Source: Mycobacterium colombiense
GTDB lineage: Bacteria > Actinomycetota > Actinomycetes > Mycobacteriales > Mycobacteriaceae
Assembly: GCF_001953985.1 (NCBI RefSeq)
Contig: NZ_MBEI01000081.1
Span: 1-62,918 of the forward strand
Direction of reading: 5' to 3'
Length of the DNA: 62,918 bases
The position numbers and the translations under genes were made by a program. The stretch's first letter is position 1. Every line of letters starts with the position of its first letter. Below the pieces are notes generated by a model. That model saw nothing but the letters and a program-made list of their open reading frames with translations. It did not search any database and was not told the DNA's origin. Of this stretch, positions 36,064-43,799 are shown in pieces.

Positions 36064-38163
36064 ATGCCGACGGTCGCCGATCCTTTGACAGCCGGGCTGG
36101 ACGACGAGCAGCGCGAGGCCGTGCTGGCTCCCCGCGGCCCGGTCTGTGTGCTCGCGGGCGCCGGAACGGGAAAGACCCGCACCATCACGCACCGGATCGC
36201 CCAGCTGGTCGCCAGCGGTCACGTCGCGGCCGGTCAGGTGCTGGCCGTCACGTTCACCCAGCGGGCGGCGGGGGAGATGCGCTCGAGGTTGCGGATGATC
36301 GACGCCGCCGCGGGCGCGGACACCACCGTCGGCGCGGTCTCGGCCCTGACGTTTCACGCGGCCGCCCACCGGCAGCTGCGGTATTTCTGGCCGCGGGTGG
36401 TCGGCGACACCGGGTGGCAGCTGTTGGACAGCAAGTTCGCCGTCGTCGCCCGGGCGGCCGGCCGCGCCCGGATCAATGCCAGCACCGACGACGTGCGCGA
36501 CCTGGCCGGCGAGATCGAGTGGGCCAAAGCGTCGCTGATCGGGCCCGAGGAATACCCGGCCGCGGTGGCCGCCGCCGCGCGCGACATCCCATTGGACGCC
36601 GCCCGGGTCGCCACCGTCTACGCCGCCTACGAGGCGCTCAAGGCCCGCGGCGACAACGTCACCCTGCTCGACTTCGACGACCTGCTGCTGCACACCGCCG
36701 CCGCGATCGAGAACGATCCCGCGGTGGCCGAGGAGTTCCGGGACCGCTACCGCTGCTTCGTCGTCGACGAATACCAGGACGTCACCCCGTTGCAGCAGCG
36801 GGTGCTCGCGGCGTGGCTCGGCGATCGCGACGACCTGACCGTGGTGGGCGACGCCAACCAGACCATCTATTCGTTCACCGGGGCCTCGCCGCGGTTCCTG
36901 CTCGACTTCTCCCGCCGGTTCCCCGACGCCACCGTGGTACGCCTGGAGCGCGACTACCGCTCCACCCCGCAGGTGGTGTCGTTGGCCAACCAGGTGATCG
37001 CCGCGGCCCGCGGCCGGGTCGCCGGCAGCAAGCTGCACCTGGTGGGTCAGCGTGCGCCCGGCCCGGCGCCGTCGTTCCACGAGCACCCCGACGAACCGGC
37101 CGAGGCCGCCGCGGTCGCGGCGTCGATCAAGCGGCTCATCGAATCCGGCACTCCGCCGTCGGAGATCGCGGTGCTGTACCGGGTCAACGCGCAATCGGAG
37201 ATCTACGAGGAGGCGTTGACCGAGGCCGGCATCGCCTATCAGGTTCGCGGCGGCGAGGGCTTCTTCAACCGCCAGGAGATCAAGCAGGCCCTGCTGGCGC
37301 TGCATCGGGCCGCCGAGCGCGGCGCCGAAGGGCCGTTACCCGACGTGGTCCGGGCGATCCTGCAACCGCTGGGGCTGACGGCCGAGGAACCCGTCGGTAC
37401 CCGCGCCCGGGAGCGCTGGGAGGCGCTGTCCGCGCTGGCCGAGCTGGTCGACGACGAGGTGGCGCAGCGTCCGCAGCTGGAACTCCCAGGGTTGGTGGCC
37501 GAGCTGCGGACGCGGGCCGACTCGCGGCACCCACCGGTGGTGCAGGGCGTCGCACTGGCGTCGTTGCACGCGGCCAAGGGACTCGAGTGGGACGCGGTGT
37601 TTCTGGTCGGCCTGGCCGACGGCACGCTGCCCATCTCGCACGCGTTGGCGCACGGCGCCGAGAGCGAAGCGGTCGAGGAGGAGCGGCGGCTGCTCTACGT
37701 CGGGATCACCAGGGCCCGAATACATTTGGGGCTCAGTTGGGCGCTGTCCCGCAGCCCGGGCGGGCGCCAGAGCCGCAAGCCGTCACGCTTCCTCAACGGC
37801 ATCGCACCCCAGGCGCGGGCCGATGCGGCGCCGAACAAGTCCCGGCGCAACCGGGGCACCGCGACCCGCTGCCGGATCTGCAACAACAACCTCACCACCC
37901 CGGCGGCCGTCATGCTGCGCCGCTGCGAGACCTGCGCCGGCGACGTCGACGAGGACCTGCTGCTGCGGCTCAAGGCCTGGCGGCTGGACATCGCCAAGGA
38001 GCAGAAGGTGCCCGCCTACGTGGTCTTCACCGACAACACCCTGATCGCCATCGCCGAGCTGCGGCCAAGCGACGAGGACGCGCTGATCGCGATTCCGGGC
38101 ATCGGCGCCCGCAAGCTGGAGCAGTACGGCCCCGACGTCTTGGGGCTGGTCCACGGGCGCTGA
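36064..38163 (+). CDS. uvrD2: UvrD2 SF1 DNA helicase with HRDC domain
   Basis: A 699-residue helicase. Walker A is VLAGAGTGKTRTITHRI, Ia VTFTQRAAGEM, Walker B FVVDEYQDVTP, III GDANQTIYSFTGA, VI LLYVGITRARIHL. A tetracysteine zinc module (CRIC and CETC) and a C-terminal HRDC domain ending in IPGIGARKLEQYG follow. This RecQ-like tail on a UvrD motor is the mark of actinobacterial UvrD2, which is essential in M. tuberculosis. The ATG at 36064 gives the expected 700-residue size; an ATG at 36055 would add three residues. Confidence 0.93.
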   Translation: MPTVADPLTAGLDDEQREAVLAPRGPVCVLAGAGTGKTRTITHRIAQLVASGHVAAGQVLAVTFTQRAAGEMRSRLRMIDAAAGADTTVGAVSALTFHAAAHRQLRYFWPRVVGDTGWQLLDSKFAVVARAAGRARINASTDDVRDLAGEIEWAKASLIGPEEYPAAVAAAARDIPLDAARVATVYAAYEALKARGDNVTLLDFDDLLLHTAAAIENDPAVAEEFRDRYRCFVVDEYQDVTPLQQRVLAAWLGDRDDLTVVGDANQTIYSFTGASPRFLLDFSRRFPDATVVRLERDYRSTPQVVSLANQVIAAARGRVAGSKLHLVGQRAPGPAPSFHEHPDEPAEAAAVAASIKRLIESGTPPSEIAVLYRVNAQSEIYEEALTEAGIAYQVRGGEGFFNRQEIKQALLALHRAAERGAEGPLPDVVRAILQPLGLTAEEPVGTRARERWEALSALAELVDDEVAQRPQLELPGLVAELRTRADSRHPPVVQGVALASLHAAKGLEWDAVFLVGLADGTLPISHALAHGAESEAVEEERRLLYVGITRARIHLGLSWALSRSPGGRQSRKPSRFLNGIAPQARADAAPNKSRRNRGTATRCRICNNNLTTPAAVMLRRCETCAGDVDEDLLLRLKAWRLDIAKEQKVPAYVVFTDNTLIAIAELRPSDEDALIAIPGIGARKLEQYGPDVLGLVHGR

Positions 38164-38191
38164 CCGGTAAACCGGCTGGTCAGAAAATCGG

Positions 38192-38221
38192 TTGTGGTCA
38201 AAGGCGGTGACCGTTTACCCT
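38192..38221 (+). promoter_or_regulatory. whiB7 promoter
   Basis: TTGTGG (38192-38197), an 18-nt spacer and TACCCT (38216-38221, TAnnnT) with an A/T-rich patch GAAAAT just upstream of the -35. WhiB7 bound to SigA is known to recognise such an AT patch next to the -35 and to activate its own gene. Confidence 0.6.
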
Positions 38222-38263
38222 CGAAACCGCAACTCGGCACTACGGAGAAGGAGGGTGGCCACG

Positions 38264-38422
38264 ATGCTCAGCGACGCGTTCGGTGTAGGCGTGGTCCGCG
38301 CGGCGCTTGCCGCGGGTACCTCCCATGCCGCACACGCCGCCTCGGCGGCCGCGCGTAAGCATCGCGCCGCCGCCGCGACCGACGCGTCCGTAGATGTCGG
38401 GGGCCCACCGAAGGCAAGGTAA
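38264..38422 (+). CDS. whiB7 leader upstream ORF, 52 aa
   Basis: A 52-codon ORF behind a strong ribosome site (AAGGAGGG, 8-nt spacing). It begins MLSDAFGVGVVRAALAAGTS and continues Ala/His/Arg-rich. The whiB7 leader of mycobacteria is known to contain an uORF whose stalled translation (for example by ribosome-targeting antibiotics) prevents formation of a downstream terminator. Position and spacing here fit: the stop is 23 nt before the hairpin at 38446. It acts through translation in cis; a function for the peptide itself is not expected. Confidence 0.75.
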   Translation: MLSDAFGVGVVRAALAAGTSHAAHAASAAARKHRAAAATDASVDVGGPPKAR

Positions 38423-38445
38423 GCACCAGCCCGGTTTTCTCCCAG

Positions 38446-38483
38446 ATGGCCACGGACCCGAAGTCGCAAGGATCCGTGGCCAT
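38446..38483 (+). terminator. whiB7 leader attenuator hairpin
   Basis: ATGGCCACGGA (38446-38456) and TCCGTGGCCAT (38473-38483) are perfect complements across a 16-nt loop, followed by AGTTGTAGGG. It lies between the uORF and whiB7, where the regulated terminator of this leader is known to be. Confidence 0.75.
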
Positions 38484-38564
38484 AGTTGTAGGGTCGGCAC
38501 CTCTTCGACCTGGTCCGGATCACTGCCAAGGACAGCAACCAGACCAGGAAGTAGGTGGTAGGAC

Positions 38565-38837
38565 ATGTCGGCACCGACAGTCCCCAGACAGGCCCTGCCG
38601 TGTCACGTCGGCGATCCCGACCTGTGGTTCGCCGACACCCCAGCCGACCTCGAGCGCGCCAAGACGCTCTGCACCGGCTGCCCGATCCGGCGCCAGTGCC
38701 TGGCGGCCGCGTTGGAACGGGCCGAACCCTGGGGTGTGTGGGGCGGCGAAATCATCGACCGCGGTTCGGTGCTGAGCTTCAAACGACCCAGGGGCCGTCC
38801 CCGCAAGGACCAGCGGCAAGACGGGGCGGCCGCCTAG
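38565..38837 (+). CDS. whiB7: WhiB7, redox-linked activator of intrinsic antibiotic resistance
   Basis: A 90-residue Wbl protein. Cluster ligands are Cys13, Cys36, Cys39 and Cys45 (LPCHVG, LCTGCPIRRQC), followed by EPWGVWGGE and the AT-hook RGRPRK near the C-terminus, which distinguishes WhiB7 from other Wbl proteins. It binds SigA and activates genes such as erm, tap, eis and ABC-F factors in response to ribosome-targeting drugs. The end overlaps the convergent ABC1-kinase gene by 4 nt. Confidence 0.95.
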   Translation: MSAPTVPRQALPCHVGDPDLWFADTPADLERAKTLCTGCPIRRQCLAAALERAEPWGVWGGEIIDRGSVLSFKRPRGRPRKDQRQDGAAA

Positions 38838-40183
38838 GAGGAGACGATGACCTCGTCGGGTTCGGCGAAGCCGGGCACCAGCTCTTCGGAGAGCGCCTTG
38901 ATCGGCACATGGGCATCGAGCTGGCACAGGATCGCGGCCACCGACATGATCACCCGCATCGGGATGACCAGTTTGGGCGGCAGGTCCATCTGCCGGGCCG
39001 TCCGGATCTGCGACACCGACCGATCGATCTCGATGGCCGACATCTTCTGCAGCCACTTACGGGTGTAGTGGAAGACCTCGACTTCGACCGGTTCGACGTA
39101 CTGACGCAGCATGTCGTCGATGTCGCGCACCGAGACCTGCTGGCCCTTCTGGATGAAGCCGGCCTTCTCCATCGTCGGCAGCAACAAGTCGTAGTTCTTG
39201 TCGCGGGCCAACCGGATGCTCATACCGAGCTCGATCGGCAGGCCGAGGGGCAGCGCGGCCACGGCGCCGAAGTCGATCACACCCATCCGGCCGTCGGGAA
39301 GCAGCATGAAGTTGCCCGGGTGGGCGTCGCCGTGCAGCATGCCCAACCGCTGTGGCGCGTCGAAGGTGAGCTCGAGCAGCCGGGTGCCCATCAGGTCGCG
39401 CTGCTCGACGGTGCCGTGGCGGATGATCTCGGCCATCGGGGTACCCTGCATCCACTCCTGGATCACCACCTTCGGCGCGCTGGCCACGATGCGCGGCACC
39501 GCGAAGTGCGGGTGGTCCTGATACGCCTTGGCGAAGGCGCGCTGGTTCTCGGCCTCCAGCCGGTAGTCCAGCTCCATCTCGGTGCGCTCGATCAGCTCGT
39601 CGACGACGCCCTCGACGTCGGCGCCCGGCGCGAGTTGCTTGAACACGCCGACCAGCCGCTGCATGGTCTTGAGGTCGGCCCGCAGCGCTTCGTCGGCGCC
39701 GGGGTACTGGATCTTGACGGCCACCTCGCGGCCGTCGGACCAGACGCCTTTGTGGACCTGGCCGATGCTGGCCGAGGCCACCGGGGTGTCGTCGAAGGAG
39801 CTGAACCGCTCGCGCCATTTGGTGCCCAGCTGGCCGTCGAGCACCCGGTGCACCTTGGCGGCTGGCAGCGGCGGGGCGTCCTTTTGCAGCTTGGTCAGCG
39901 CTTCGCGGTACGGCTCGCCGAATTCCTCGGGAATCGCGGCTTCGAGCACCGACAGGGCCTGGCCCACCTTCATTGCGCCGCCCTTGAGCTCGCCCAAGAC
40001 GGTGAACAGTTGGTGGGCGGCCTTTTCCAGAAGCTCGGCCTGGACCTCGTCCCTGGATTTTCCGGTTAGCCGTTTACCGAATCCGATCGCTGCCCGGCCG
40101 GCGAATCCGACCGGAATGCTGGCCAGCTTCGCGTTCCGCGCAGCACGGCCCCGTTTGATGTCAGACACGTACCCATCATCCAT
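38834..40183 (-). CDS. ABC1/UbiB-family atypical kinase (Rv3197-like)
   Basis: A 449-residue ABC1 kinase. The family KxGQ motif is in GGAMKVGQALSVLE. SASIGQVHKG holds the Ala-rich loop, followed by the VAIK-like Lys in REVAVKIQYPG, the ExD motif ELDYRLEAEN, the catalytic LGMLHGDAHPGNFML and the metal DFG in VIDFGAVA. UbiB-type proteins support isoprenoid lipid or quinone homeostasis. The ATG at 40183 (MDDGYVSDIKRG) is chosen over a more upstream one at 40216. It is next to whiB7 in mycobacteria generally, but convergent, so co-regulation is not implied. Confidence 0.88.
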   Translation of the reverse strand: MDDGYVSDIKRGRAARNAKLASIPVGFAGRAAIGFGKRLTGKSRDEVQAELLEKAAHQLFTVLGELKGGAMKVGQALSVLEAAIPEEFGEPYREALTKLQKDAPPLPAAKVHRVLDGQLGTKWRERFSSFDDTPVASASIGQVHKGVWSDGREVAVKIQYPGADEALRADLKTMQRLVGVFKQLAPGADVEGVVDELIERTEMELDYRLEAENQRAFAKAYQDHPHFAVPRIVASAPKVVIQEWMQGTPMAEIIRHGTVEQRDLMGTRLLELTFDAPQRLGMLHGDAHPGNFMLLPDGRMGVIDFGAVAALPLGLPIELGMSIRLARDKNYDLLLPTMEKAGFIQKGQQVSVRDIDDMLRQYVEPVEVEVFHYTRKWLQKMSAIEIDRSVSQIRTARQMDLPPKLVIPMRVIMSVAAILCQLDAHVPIKALSEELVPGFAEPDEVIVSS

Positions 40184-40306
40184 GATGGCCAGCGCGATGT
40201 GGAGCGATGTCGACAACGCACGTTGTCACGCTAATTAACGGGCTGGTCAACGGGACTCGATCGTCAATGTGGCCTTCACTACAGCCCGCCGAAATCGCCC
40301 ACGGGA

Positions 40307-41173
40307 TCAGCACGAGCACAGCGGGTGTCTGGCCCAGGGCCGCGTGACGAGCGCGCCCGAGTGCAGGTCGAGTTCCAGGGTCGCGTTCAGCGTCGGGGGC
40401 GGCGCCGGTTCGGCCGCCGCCTCCTGCCCGTGCACGGCCGCGATCACCCGGTTCACCTGGCTGAGCGCCAGCGCCGCCGTCGCCAGCACGGTGGCCCGAT
40501 CGGCGACGCCGACGGTCTCGCGCAGCTGCGCGCAGATGGCCGGCCACGCCGCGTCGCGGTCCCGGCGATGCAGGTCCGCGCAGCCCAGACAGCTGGTCAC
40601 GCCGGGGATCACCAGCGGGCCCACCAGCCCGATGCCGTCGCGCACCCGCACCAGCAGATGCGCGACGCCCTGGTGGTGCAGGTCGCGCACCATGCGCGGG
40701 TCGGCGACCAGGAAGTCCGACAACACCACCAGATCAACGTCGTCGGCCGACACCGCGGCGTGCGGTTGGCTGCTGTGCGCGATCCGCGCGCCCGAGCAGC
40801 GCAACGTCTCCAGCATCAGCTCGGACAGCGGCCCGCGGCCGTGGATCCGCACCGAGGCCGCCCGGGCGCGCGGCCGACCGCATTGGGTGGCCACCCCGGC
40901 ATCGACCAATCGCGCGACCAGGTTTTGCAGCCCGTCGGCGTCGGTCAGGCCGAAATCGAGGGCGCGGCGCTGCAACTCGGGGAGCGGGGTCGGCGACCAC
41001 ATGGTCCGCAACAGCGCGGCCAGCTCGGCCGCGGCCAGGCCGCCAGGTGGGCGGACCAGCACCGCGCGGCGGGGATCCCAGCCCACCTGGACCGCGCCGT
41101 CGGGGCGCAGCAGCACCGGCAGCGCAGGATCCAGCGCATAGGTGGAAAGGACGGCCTGGTACCGCTGAGTCAC
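40307..41173 (-). CDS. E1/cyclodehydratase-like (TOMM type) protein (Rv3196-like)
   Basis: A 288-residue protein resembling the C-like/ThiF-like partner of azoline-forming cyclodehydratases. An N-terminal winged-helix-like part (about 1-95) resembles the RiPP recognition element. An E1-like fold follows. Zinc-type cysteines appear as TSCLGCADLH and at the extreme C-terminus HPLCSC, a typical ending of this family. No YcaO partner and no obvious precursor peptide are seen within the window. It is followed 36 nt later... upstream on its own strand by the zincin gene, with which it may be co-transcribed. Function unknown in mycobacteria. Confidence 0.75.
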   Translation of the reverse strand: MTQRYQAVLSTYALDPALPVLLRPDGAVQVGWDPRRAVLVRPPGGLAAAELAALLRTMWSPTPLPELQRRALDFGLTDADGLQNLVARLVDAGVATQCGRPRARAASVRIHGRGPLSELMLETLRCSGARIAHSSQPHAAVSADDVDLVVLSDFLVADPRMVRDLHHQGVAHLLVRVRDGIGLVGPLVIPGVTSCLGCADLHRRDRDAAWPAICAQLRETVGVADRATVLATAALALSQVNRVIAAVHGQEAAAEPAPPPTLNATLELDLHSGALVTRPWARHPLCSC

Positions 41174-41209
41174 CGCGCCACTGTGGCACGCGGGAGGCGA
41201 TGGCTCCGG

Positions 41210-42580
41210 TCAGTTATCCACAGAACCGGGGCCCGGGTCCTCGGGGTCCTGACCCTCGCGCTCGAGTTTGGCGATGGCCTCGTCGATTCCGCTGGTGTCG
41301 CCGCCGATGACCCGGTCGATGAAGCCGGCCGGCTCGTCGAGGTCCTCGGCGTCGGGCAGCAGGTCGGGGTGTTGCCAGATGCCGTCGCGGGCGTCCACCC
41401 CGGCGGCCTCGGTCAGGCGCTCCCAGAACGCGGCGGCCTCACGCATCTTGCGGGGCCGCAGCTCCAGCCCGACCAGCGTCGCGAAGGTCTGCTCGGCGGG
41501 GCCGCTGCTGGCCCGGCGCCGGCGCATCGTCTCGCCCAGCGCGGCCGCGCCGGGAATCCGGTCGCCCAGCGCGCTGGCCACCACCACCTGTACCCAGCCC
41601 TCGATCAGGGCGAGCAGCGTCTCGAGGCGCTCCAGCGCCTGCATCTGCGCGGGCGTCGCCTTGGGCTCGAAAACGCCCTGCCCGAGCAGGTTTTCGATCG
41701 CCGCCGGATCCGACAGCGACGCCGGATTGAAGTCGCGCGCCAGCTCCTCGATCCCGGACATGTCGATCTGCATGCCCATCGCGTACGCCTCGACGGCGCC
41801 CAGCAGCTGGCTCGACAGCCACGGCACGTGACTGAACAGCCGGTGGTGGGCGGCCTCGCGTGCGGCCAGGAACGTCAGGACCTCGCTGCGCGGCCGCTCC
41901 AGCCCGGAGGCGAAAGGTTCGACGGCCTCGGGCATGACCGCCGCAATTCCCTTGGGCCCCAACGGCAAACCGATGTCCGTCGACGTCAGCACCTCGCGGG
42001 ACAGTCGGCCCAGCGCCTGCCCGAGCTGCGAGCCGAACGCCATACCGCCCATCTGCGACATCATCTGCAGCAGCGGACCGGCCATGCTCTTGGCCTCTTC
42101 GGGCAACGACGCCGCCCACACCGTCGAAATCTGTTGTGCCATCGGGTCGCACAGCCGCTTCCAGGTTTCCAGCGTGTTGTCGACCCAATCGCCGGGAGTC
42201 CAGCCCACCGCCTTGGTGGTGCCCGCGGGCAGCGCAGTGGCGCCGTCCAGCCAGGTTTCCGCCAGGTGCACCGCGTCGGCGATCGCCGAGTTGGTGGTGT
42301 CCGGAACCGGTGCCACAAAGCCGATCGAATTCGTCGCGACCCGCCGTGCCAACTCGTAATTGACCGGTCCTGAGGCGGTTCCGCCGGGCCCGACAGTGCC
42401 CGCGCTGCTGAACATCTGACCCAGTTGAGTGAAGATCTGCCCCAAATCGCCCATCCCGAATTCACCGCTCATGCCGAAGGCGGCGAACGGGTCGGACGGG
42501 TTCGAGCCCGAATCGGGATCTTTTTTCCCGTGCTTGTCGGGGTCGTCTCCAGAGGAGAAGCCGAAAGGCAGGTCAGCCAT
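41210..42580 (-). CDS. zincin-like metalloprotease family protein (Rv3195-like)
   Basis: A 456-residue protein of the actinobacterial zinc-dependent metalloprotease/coenzyme F420-associated family. A Gly/Asp-rich start MADLPFGFSSGDDPDK precedes a helical domain. The zinc motif is degenerate: REAAHHRLFSHVPWL carries the EAAHH pair, and the later ALIEGWVQVV gives the third ligand Glu. No signal peptide. The ATG at 42580 is taken; seven upstream codons are open. It is the first gene of a leftward unit with the E1-like gene and diverges from the PDZ-Lon protease gene. Confidence 0.82.
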   Translation of the reverse strand: MADLPFGFSSGDDPDKHGKKDPDSGSNPSDPFAAFGMSGEFGMGDLGQIFTQLGQMFSSAGTVGPGGTASGPVNYELARRVATNSIGFVAPVPDTTNSAIADAVHLAETWLDGATALPAGTTKAVGWTPGDWVDNTLETWKRLCDPMAQQISTVWAASLPEEAKSMAGPLLQMMSQMGGMAFGSQLGQALGRLSREVLTSTDIGLPLGPKGIAAVMPEAVEPFASGLERPRSEVLTFLAAREAAHHRLFSHVPWLSSQLLGAVEAYAMGMQIDMSGIEELARDFNPASLSDPAAIENLLGQGVFEPKATPAQMQALERLETLLALIEGWVQVVVASALGDRIPGAAALGETMRRRRASSGPAEQTFATLVGLELRPRKMREAAAFWERLTEAAGVDARDGIWQHPDLLPDAEDLDEPAGFIDRVIGGDTSGIDEAIAKLEREGQDPEDPGPGSVDN

Positions 42581-42702
42581 ACCCACAACGGTACTCACCA
42601 CAAGGTCAGACGGCGCGACCTCGGGTCAGCTTGTAGCTGAACCCTCCTAGCCGAACGTTGTGGCTGAACACCGCTCCGCGGCCGCCGTCTAGTGTGATCG
42701 GC

Positions 42703-43725
42703 GTGAACAGGCGCATCCTGACCTTGATGGTCGCGCTGGTGCCGATCGTCGTGTTCGGCGTGTTGCTGGCGGTGGTGACGGTGCCGTTCGTGTCGTTGGG
42801 GCCCGGCCCGACCTTCGACACGCTCGGCGAGGTCGACGGCAAGCAGGTGGTGGCGATCGAGGGCACCCAGACGCACCCGACGACCGGCCACCTCAACATG
42901 ACGACGGTGTCCCAGCGCGACGACTTGACGCTGGGCGAGGCGCTGACGCTGTGGCTTTCGGACCAGGAACAGCTGGTGCCGCGCGACCTCATCTATCCGC
43001 CCGGTAAGTCGCGGGAGGACGTCGACAAGGCCAACAACGCCGACTTCAAGCAATCTGAGGACAGCGCGGCCTATGCGGCCCTGGGTTACCTCAAGTACCC
43101 GGCGGCGGTGACGGTCGCCAAGGTTCCCGAGCCGGGTCCGTCGGTGGGCAAGCTCAAGGTCGGCGACGCGATCGATGCGGTCAACGGCGTCCCGGTGGCC
43201 ACCGTCGACGAGTTCACCGGACTGCTGAAGAACACCAAGCCGGGCCAGGTGGTGACGATCGACTATCGCCGCAAGAACGAGCCGGCCGGTGTGGCGCAGG
43301 TCACGCTGGGCACCAACAAAGACCGCGACTATGGCTTCCTTGGCGTGGCGGTGCTCGACGCGCCTTGGGCACCGTTCACCGTGGACTTCAACCTGGCCAA
43401 CGTCGGCGGGCCGTCCGCCGGATTGATGTTCAGCCTGGCGGTGGTCGACAAATTGACCACCGGCGACCTGGCCAAGTCGAACTTCATCGCGGGCACCGGG
43501 ACCATTTCGTCCGACGGCAAGGTCGGCCAGATCGGCGGCATCACCCACAAGATGGTCGCCGCGCACGCGGCCGGCGCCACGGTCTTTCTGGTGCCGGCGA
43601 AGAATTGCTACGAGGCCAGCTCGGACAATCCGTCCGGCCTGCGGTTGGTCAAGGTCGAGACGCTCGGTCAGGCAGTGGATGCGCTGCACGTGATCGGGTC
43701 GGGCGGGCAGCCGCCAAGCTGCTAG
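42703..43725 (+). CDS. membrane-anchored PDZ-Lon (S16) protease (Rv3194c/YlbL-like)
   Basis: A 340-residue protease with an N-terminal transmembrane anchor (ILTLMVALVPIVVFGVLLAVV), a PDZ domain (about 135-210, KLKVGDAIDAVNGVPVATV) and a Lon-type proteolytic domain. The catalytic Ser is in NVGGPSAGLMFSLAV and the Lys in IGGITHKMVAAHAAGA, the Ser-Lys dyad. The active site is outside the membrane. The GTG at 42703 gives the length known in M. tuberculosis. It runs in the same direction as the UPF0182 gene 74 nt downstream. Confidence 0.9.
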   Translation: MNRRILTLMVALVPIVVFGVLLAVVTVPFVSLGPGPTFDTLGEVDGKQVVAIEGTQTHPTTGHLNMTTVSQRDDLTLGEALTLWLSDQEQLVPRDLIYPPGKSREDVDKANNADFKQSEDSAAYAALGYLKYPAAVTVAKVPEPGPSVGKLKVGDAIDAVNGVPVATVDEFTGLLKNTKPGQVVTIDYRRKNEPAGVAQVTLGTNKDRDYGFLGVAVLDAPWAPFTVDFNLANVGGPSAGLMFSLAVVDKLTTGDLAKSNFIAGTGTISSDGKVGQIGGITHKMVAAHAAGATVFLVPAKNCYEASSDNPSGLRLVKVETLGQAVDALHVIGSGGQPPSC

Positions 43726-43799
43726 CGGACCTCGGCGATCACGGGCAGCGCCATGCGTAGAGTTGTCACCGTCTAGCAATCGATCAGGGAGCGTAGCCA

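Noticed and set aside
36010..37305. 431-residue antisense ORF in uvrD2
   Set aside because: Shadow composition and no start context; uvrD2 motifs lie on the other strand.
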